From Vibrio profundi (lineage in GTDB: Bacteria; Pseudomonadota; Gammaproteobacteria; Enterobacterales; Vibrionaceae), in assembly GCF_005281835.1 (NCBI RefSeq), contig NZ_RZIS01000007.1, positions 124,001-188,000 of the forward strand: DNA of 64,000 bases, read 5' to 3'. Both the position numbers and the translations under genes were made by a program. The notes below the pieces were generated by a model that saw nothing but the letters and a program-made list of their open reading frames with translations, was not told where the DNA came from and searched no databases. Positions 59,560 to 64,000 of this stretch are shown one piece after another (position 1 is the first letter of the stretch; every line of letters starts with the position of its first letter).

Positions 59560-60303
59560 TTAGAAGCGGAAACCAGAGTTTTCTGCGGTTAACTTCTGCT
59601 GAGTTTGAACTTTATCGGTCAGTAGGTTAACTGTGATCGACTCAGTATCAGTAAACTTAGCAAACCATTCTGTATCAACAGAGTTTAAATCTTCGATTGA
59701 GCTACAGTTGTAATGGTACTCAACGGTAAATTCACCGTGACCTGAATGCTCGTGCTCATCGTGATCGTGACCTTCATGATCGTCATGATGTTTGTGTTCA
59801 TCGTGGTCGTGACCTTTATGGTCGTCATGATGTTCGTGCTTATCGTGGTCGTGGCCTTCATGATCGTCATGATGTTCGTGTTCATCGTGGTCATGACCTT
59901 CACGGTCGTCATGATGCTCGTGTTCATCATGGTCATGCTTATGTTCGCCACTGTGATCATGGCCTTCATGATCATCGTCTTTTGATAAGGTGTTAGTCAC
60001 GGATTTGAAAGTAAGCTCACATTGCGCTTTGCTTGCAAATTGGAACATTACTTCTGGTTGATTTAGCAATGTGGTTGCTTGTTGGATAGCCGTTTTTTCT
60101 TGCTCGGTTTTTGGAGCATATTCAAAGCCAACGACATCAGAACCAGGGGCGGTGACTTCTAGTAATAGCTCATTACCATCTTGAGCAATGTTCACTTCTA
60201 CATGGCCATGTACGTGTGCATCGTGAGAACGGTAAGAATCTTCCGCGATAACTGGCGCTGAAAGAGCAAGGCTAACTAACATAGCGATTGAAGAGTGTTT
60301 CAT
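59560..60303 (-). CDS. zrgA: His-rich zinc-binding protein (ZrgA-like, DUF2796)
   Basis: 247 residues. Signal peptide to about 20 (APVIA), DUF2796 N-terminal part (SHDAHVHGHVEVNIAQDGNEL), then a His/Asp/Glu-rich central stretch with four tandem 14-residue copies of HHDDHEGHDHDEHE-type (residues 130-185; bases 59749-59916). The C-terminal part is TVEYHYNCSSIEDLNSVDTEWF. A periplasmic zinc-binding receptor or reservoir for the ZrgBC ABC transporter. First described in V. cholerae as part of zrgABCDE, which contributes to zinc uptake. Confidence 0.87.
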   Translation of the reverse strand: MKHSSIAMLVSLALSAPVIAEDSYRSHDAHVHGHVEVNIAQDGNELLLEVTAPGSDVVGFEYAPKTEQEKTAIQQATTLLNQPEVMFQFASKAQCELTFKSVTNTLSKDDDHEGHDHSGEHKHDHDEHEHHDDREGHDHDEHEHHDDHEGHDHDKHEHHDDHKGHDHDEHKHHDDHEGHDHDEHEHSGHGEFTVEYHYNCSSIEDLNSVDTEWFAKFTDTESITVNLLTDKVQTQQKLTAENSGFRF

Positions 60304-60344
60304 CTGTGTAATTCCTAAATATTTAATAAGTGAGTAAAAAGTGT

Positions 60345-60635
60345 TCAGCTTATTAACTTAGGAGGAGAGCGTGCTAGAAAGGCAAAGTAGAGGCGTTCTA
60401 CATCTCTTTCTTCCAGTGCATTGAAAACATAGCGATGACTATCAACATCGGGCACGACTGGTGATGAGTGAGCTAAGCCTTGCTGGGCAATAGAAAACAG
60501 CTCACACTGGTGATGGAGGTGATGAGTCGGGTCGTCATCGAAGGCATGCGCAACGGCGGCCACGTTGAGCATCAGTACAAAGACCAGTGCTACGCAGGAA
60601 ACTAGTTTTAGTTTTGCCGAAAAATATTGCCACAT
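60345..60635 (-). CDS. Small exported DUF2607-like protein of the zinc operon
   Basis: 96 residues. N-terminal hydrophobic segment VALVFVLMLNVAAVAHAF, probably a signal sequence. A His-rich stretch follows (DDDPTHHLHHQCELF) with potential metal ligands. It resembles the Vibrio DUF2607 proteins that precede zrgA; family recalled, not computed. First gene of the operon, 23 bases after the Zur box. The SD is poor, so the start is less sure. Confidence 0.6.
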   Translation of the reverse strand: MWQYFSAKLKLVSCVALVFVLMLNVAAVAHAFDDDPTHHLHHQCELFSIAQQGLAHSSPVVPDVDSHRYVFNALEERDVERLYFAFLARSPPKLIS

Positions 60636-60657
60636 TGCCGATAAGTCAGAATAAAAA

Positions 60658-60688
60658 ATGGATATTGTTACAATATAACAATATCCAT
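60658..60688. promoter_or_regulatory. Zur box, 31-bp perfect palindrome
   Basis: ATGGATATTGTTA (60658-60670), CAATA centre, TAACAATATCCAT (60676-60688). The core TTGTTACAATATAACAA matches the Zur consensus TGTTATANTATAACA with one mismatch in the left arm. It lies just upstream of the DUF2607-like gene, heading the zrg operon on the minus strand. Confidence 0.85.
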
Positions 60689-60720
60689 CGGGGATTTCTT
60701 TAAAAAGAAGTAATAAGTTA

Positions 60721-61272
60721 TCAGATGTTTGCCGCGATAAGTTTAATTACTTGATTCACTTCATCTTCAGATAATGAGCCTTCTTTGACAAATAGAACTT
60801 TACCCTGTTTGTCTTGAACGATAATCGCAGAGCTTTCTTCTTGAAGATCCCACGCTTTAGCGACTTCACCTTCTTCGTCAACGACCATGGAAGACCAAGG
60901 AAACTCTTGTTTGCTGCTTTCTGCAGAAGACTTAACGAATGACCCCGTTCCCCAAATAGAATCGTCTTGGTTGATCACGGTAGTGGTCTGGTAGTTCTCT
61001 GCATCAAACTTAGACGCTGTGATCGCAGCCATTAGCGGTGCGTTCATTTCTTTCGAGCTACTACGGCCCGCAATCGCTTGAATTACGCGAACTTTACCTA
61101 GCAGTTGCTCGGTTGCCCAAGCTTGGTAAGCCGTGTCATTGTCGTTCAGTACGATTTCACCGTGAGCACTTACTTTTACAGCGGGTACTGTTTGACCTAC
61201 CGTAAGGTTGTGCGCGTTAGCAAGCAGTGGGGAAGTCGCGAGTAGGAGAGCGAGAAGTTTCTTTTTATTCAT
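60721..61272 (-). CDS. ytfJ: YtfJ family periplasmic protein
   Basis: 183 residues. Signal peptide MNKKKLLALLLATSPLLANA. YtfJ features include NLTVGQTVPAVKVSAHGE, VRVIQAIAGRSSSKEMNAPL and AIIVQDKQGKVLFVKEG, a thioredoxin-fold-like body without the CxxC motif. Function unknown. The last six codons end just upstream of the Zur box; it is divergent from ytfK, the conserved ytfJ/ytfK arrangement. Confidence 0.9.
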   Translation of the reverse strand: MNKKKLLALLLATSPLLANAHNLTVGQTVPAVKVSAHGEIVLNDNDTAYQAWATEQLLGKVRVIQAIAGRSSSKEMNAPLMAAITASKFDAENYQTTTVINQDDSIWGTGSFVKSSAESSKQEFPWSSMVVDEEGEVAKAWDLQEESSAIIVQDKQGKVLFVKEGSLSEDEVNQVIKLIAANI

Positions 61273-61366
61273 TGTTTTATGTTCCGTTTGTTGGTTTGCT
61301 GTCGAAGTATAATATGCTTTGCATAAAATACAGCATTGTTAGTTTAACGTACGGCGTGGAAAAATG

Positions 61367-61394
61367 TTGCAGTCTTGTTTCACAAAAGTATAAT
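61367..61394 (+). promoter_or_regulatory. ytfK promoter candidate
   Basis: TTGCAG (61367-61372), 16-bp spacer, TATAAT (61389-61394), about 130 bases before the ytfK start. The leader contains GTATT/AATAC (61395-61413). Confidence 0.6.
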
Positions 61395-61523
61395 GTATTG
61401 CATTCGCTAATACAGTGTTGAATTGTATTGGTTTAGCCATAGGACTTGGCTGATAAGTAAAGCAATAACTGGATAAGTTGGTGCTTAATACTGTTGTACC
61501 GCAAATGGATGTTGAGGTTGTAT

Positions 61524-61724
61524 ATGCTACGTGAATTTTCTACCTACCGACCACGTCAAGTGGCGCGTTTCGTTAAAATCCTTTTTAAAGGCCAATTTAC
61601 TATTGAAGGTGTTGGTAAGTTCCAATTCGATCAAGGTAAAGTGCTTCTTCCTGAAGTCGCCAATAAACAAAAGCTCTCAATATTTAAAGAAGTGAACGGC
61701 ACAATTGCCGCTCTACCTCTATAG
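61524..61724 (+). CDS. ytfK: YtfK (DUF1107), SpoT-linked stress protein
   Basis: 66 residues from ATG 61524 (MLREFSTYRPRQVARFVKIL). An earlier in-frame TTG (61494) and ATG (61512) are possible but this matches E. coli YtfK (KYVKILFRGR, DVGAFEFDKGKIL) in alignment and length. YtfK in E. coli activates SpoT-dependent (p)ppGpp synthesis under phosphate or fatty-acid starvation. A 130-base leader follows a good promoter. Confidence 0.87.
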   Translation: MLREFSTYRPRQVARFVKILFKGQFTIEGVGKFQFDQGKVLLPEVANKQKLSIFKEVNGTIAALPL

Positions 61725-61756
61725 CTTTTTGTTACTAATGACTTCGTTTGCTTTCA

Positions 61757-62389
61757 CTAAGATTCAGGTGGAAAGCAAACACCTGTACCACCTAAACCGC
61801 AATACCCATTTGGGTTTTTAGCTAAGTATTGTTGGTGATACGTTTCTGCAAAGTAGTAACGTCCTGCCGGTAATACTTCGGTTGTGATCGTTTGTGCGAG
61901 CGATTGGGTGATAGCGGCTTGGTAATCTTGTTTAGATTGCACAGCTTGGTTGTGTTGCTCTTCACTAAAGGTGTAGATAGCAGAGCGATATTGAGTTCCA
62001 AGATCGTTGCCTTGCTTCATGCCTTGAGTGGGATCGTGACGTTCCCAAAATGTTTGCAACAATTGGTTCAGTGAGATCTGCTGCGGATCAAAGATGACTC
62101 GTACGACTTCGGTGTGGCCGGTTTGTCCGGTACATACTTGTTCGTAAGTTGGATTGACGGTGAATCCACCCGCGTATCCGACTGACGTTGAAATTACGCC
62201 GTCAAGTTGCCAGAACAAACGTTCGGCTCCCCAGAAGCATCCCATTCCCAACAATACTTGTTGTTGAACTGAGCTAGGTTCAGCGTTGAGATCGGTTTGG
62301 TTAACGGAGTGAGGTTCAGTTACTTCAATGGGGTTGGGTTGGCCAGGCAGAGCGGTATCTGCCGTTACCATCAGTTGTTTGTTAAGCAT
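61757..62389 (-). CDS. msrA: Peptide methionine sulfoxide reductase MsrA
   Basis: 210 residues. Catalytic GMGCFWGAERLFW (the nucleophile Cys51), then a GYAGG stretch and a C-terminal resolving pair CGLGGTGVCFPPE. Reduces S-methionine sulfoxide in proteins. The N-terminal 45 residues are an extension before the catalytic core, as in E. coli MsrA. Convergent with ytfK and divergent from tamA; the msrA/tamA neighbourhood matches E. coli. Confidence 0.95.
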   Translation of the reverse strand: MLNKQLMVTADTALPGQPNPIEVTEPHSVNQTDLNAEPSSVQQQVLLGMGCFWGAERLFWQLDGVISTSVGYAGGFTVNPTYEQVCTGQTGHTEVVRVIFDPQQISLNQLLQTFWERHDPTQGMKQGNDLGTQYRSAIYTFSEEQHNQAVQSKQDYQAAITQSLAQTITTEVLPAGRYYFAETYHQQYLAKNPNGYCGLGGTGVCFPPES

Positions 62390-62559
62390 TTTTCTATTCC
62401 TTTATCACATACGACCGACTCGTAACGTTGTTCGAGTTAGTTCACTAAGTTAATCAATGAGACCCTTTGAATGCCTTATTTCTTACAGACTTAGTGATCT
62501 TTTAGCGGTATTATTTCTGTAATTCTTAACGTATTGATCACCTACTCGCCCAATTAAGC

Positions 62560-64000
62560 ATGATAAGAAAAACATTGCCAGTGCTGATTAGCACATTACT
62601 TTCTTCGACGGTGGCTTTCGCTGATGTCTCCCTTGAATTTGAAGGGCTAGACGGCGCATTGAAAGACAATGTGGACGCTTACCTGCTCGCGATTCCTGAA
62701 GAAGAATACGCGACCACCTTACGATTTCAATCTCGCTTAGAGAAGCTGATCAATGAAGCGTTAAATGCGTTGGGTTACTACCACGCGGAGGTGACGTTTA
62801 CGCCTTCGGAAGATGGTAGTGAACTGCAAGTTATGGTTAAGCAAGGTGAGCCAGTCCGTATTTATCAGTCAGACATACAGTTGAGTGGCGAAGCTGAAAA
62901 AGATCCTGATTTTTTAGCGTTACTGGCGTCTGCGAATCTCAAAGAAGGCAGCATTCTTAATCATAGTGCTTATGATTCACTCAAGTCTTCCATTCGTAAT
63001 TTAGCCTTACAAAAAGGGTACTTTGACGGTGAGTATCTGGTGAATCGTTTGGAAGTGGTGCCAGAGCTGAATCGCGCGTACGTGCGTTTGCATTATCAAA
63101 GTGGTATGCGTTACCACTTTGGTGAAACTCAAATCAATGGCAGCCAAATTGAAGAAACCAAAGTGGATTCCTTAAAGTCGTATGAGTTGGGTGACCCATA
63201 CTTAGTTTCAAAAGTTGGTGAATATAACCAGAATTTGTCGAATACGGATTGGTTCTCATCGGTGTTTGTCGAACCAGATTTGGCTCATTTGGGCAAAGGG
63301 CGTCAGATCCCGATGAAAGTCTCGCTTGCTCCACAATCTAAAAATCAACTGGAAACGGGTATTGGCTTCTCGACGGATGTGGGCGTTAAAGGCTCTCTTA
63401 AATGGAAAAAGCCTTGGGTTAATGAACAAGGGCATAGCTTCAATACTAGTTTATCTATTTCTAAGCCTGAACAGACTATTACCGCCAGCTATAAGATCCC
63501 TTTGGAAGATGTTTTAAATGATTATTATCAAATCCAATATGGGATGAAAAACGTCGACAACCGAGACACCAAAAGTTTGGAGTCTAACCTAGCTGTTGAA
63601 AGGCATTGGCGTCTCGATAGTGGGTGGCACCGTACGGTGTTTGTCCGTTACCTCATTGAAAACTATGAGCAAGGTATTCAAGACGATGTTGGTCAGTTCG
63701 TATTACCGGGTATTTCGTTTTCGCGCAGTCGTACCAAAGGTGGTGCGATGCCAACCTGGGGTGACAAGCAAAGCATCATGGTGGAAGCGGGTGACGATTC
63801 TTTGTTGTCTGAAACTCGTGTGGTGCGCTTATTAGGCCGCAGTTCGTGGATTCGCAGCTTAGGCGAGAATCATCGTGGTTTGGCTCGTGTCGAAGTGGGC
63901 GCTAACTTTGCGGATGACTTTGACTCTCTTTCTCCTTCCTTACGTTTCTTCGCGGGTGGTGATAACAATTTACGTGGTTATGGCTATGAGTCGATCTCTC
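62560..64000 (+). CDS. tamA: Translocation and assembly module subunit TamA, 5' part
   Basis: Frame from ATG 62560 open to the window edge (480 codons seen). Signal peptide MIRKTLPVLISTLLSSTVAFA. POTRA domains come next (about 22-260, e.g. LIYQSD... and GMRYHFGETQING), then the start of an Omp85 beta-barrel (TGIGFSTDVGVKGSLKWKKP). The RFFAGGDNNLRGYGYESIS segment near the end matches the conserved L6 loop VRGF/RGY motif. TamA is an outer-membrane protein assisting autotransporter and other outer-membrane protein insertion, with TamB (expected downstream). Confidence 0.9.
   Translation, partial: MIRKTLPVLISTLLSSTVAFADVSLEFEGLDGALKDNVDAYLLAIPEEEYATTLRFQSRLEKLINEALNALGYYHAEVTFTPSEDGSELQVMVKQGEPVRIYQSDIQLSGEAEKDPDFLALLASANLKEGSILNHSAYDSLKSSIRNLALQKGYFDGEYLVNRLEVVPELNRAYVRLHYQSGMRYHFGETQINGSQIEETKVDSLKSYELGDPYLVSKVGEYNQNLSNTDWFSSVFVEPDLAHLGKGRQIPMKVSLAPQSKNQLETGIGFSTDVGVKGSLKWKKPWVNEQGHSFNTSLSISKPEQTITASYKIPLEDVLNDYYQIQYGMKNVDNRDTKSLESNLAVERHWRLDSGWHRTVFVRYLIENYEQGIQDDVGQFVLPGISFSRSRTKGGAMPTWGDKQSIMVEAGDDSLLSETRVVRLLGRSSWIRSLGENHRGLARVEVGANFADDFDSLSPSLRFFAGGDNNLRGYGYESIS

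Noticed and set aside
59749..59916. Possible CRISPR-like array
   Set aside because: The repeats are in a protein-coding frame with no spacers; they encode the His-rich domain.
59685..59985. Alternative open frames on both strands over the His-rich part of zrgA
   Set aside because: They are frame shadows caused by the repetitive His/Asp codons; the annotated frame has the signal peptide and family domain.
61746..61780. GTTTGCTTTC / GAAAGCAAAC inverted repeat at the end of msrA as a terminator
   Set aside because: It overlaps the msrA coding end and lacks a T run on either strand; left as a possible weak signal only.

Overview
The window is chromosomal DNA of a Vibrio species (gammaproteobacterium), almost certainly chromosome 1. 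The evidence is the gene order (crp, prkB, yheU/yheT, yheS, kefGB, slyD, tus, str, bfd-bfr, S10, spc and alpha operons, fklB/ytfB, cysDNC, zrg zinc operon, ytfJ/ytfK, msrA, tamA), near-identity of the translated CRP, EF-Tu and ribosomal proteins to enterobacterial and Vibrio types, and Vibrio-type proteins such as a ZrgA-like His-rich protein and an OlsF-like acyltransferase. I cannot name the species. No rRNA, tRNA, CRISPR, prophage, integron or insertion sequence was seen.

Layout. 1-1734: the 3' end of astD (arginine succinyltransferase pathway) and a DUF1338/2-oxoadipate dioxygenase-like gene behind a hairpin-rich leader. 2081-5145: crp (with an apparent CRP site in its own promoter), prkB, yheU and yheT, all on the minus strand. 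5142-7258: a MocR-type GntR/aminotransferase regulator divergent from a LysE exporter, with palindromic operators between. 7295-16459: TIGR02444 protein and ABC-F factor yheS, kefG-kefB, yheV, slyD, an isoaspartyl peptidase, slyX, a WD40 lipoprotein and fkpA. 16651-18405: yheO-tusDCB (tRNA 2-thiouridine sulfur relay).

18478-38130 is the translation core: str (rpsL-rpsG-fusA-tuf), bfd-bfr (iron storage and release), then S10, spc (with secY) and alpha (with rpoA and rplQ). Promoters, an L4-type S10 leader, a strong terminator at the S10/spc junction and the S4-binding alpha leader can all be recognised.

38225-42167 holds a small lipoprotein, fklB, a ytfB/oapA homologue, a DMT exporter, an ElaA-like acetyltransferase and a short Crp/Fnr regulator. 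42180-47957 is a tightly packed seven-gene minus-strand operon: DedA flippase-like, ATP-grasp ligase, DinB-like, NRDE, YHS, DoxX-like, and a bifunctional OlsF-type ornithine-lipid synthase. It ends in a clear terminator and is the best candidate here for an incompletely described system, possibly ornithine-lipid synthesis, modification and transport.

48527-55769: cpdB, then cysD-cysN-SLC13 permease-cysC (sulfate uptake and activation) with a short leader ORF carrying an excellent Shine-Dalgarno. cysC and the convergent TIGR03899 gene end inside a shared heptanucleotide repeat. 56858-60635 holds a 34-residue predicted membrane protein and the Zur-type zinc operon (DUF2607-like, zrgA, zrgB, zrgC, DUF3299), headed by a 31-bp perfect Zur palindrome. 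60721-64000: ytfJ, ytfK, msrA and the 5' part of tamA.

In many genes the true start lies inside a longer open frame. Starts were moved to codons with a good ribosome binding site and family-typical N-termini, and the reason is given in each entry.
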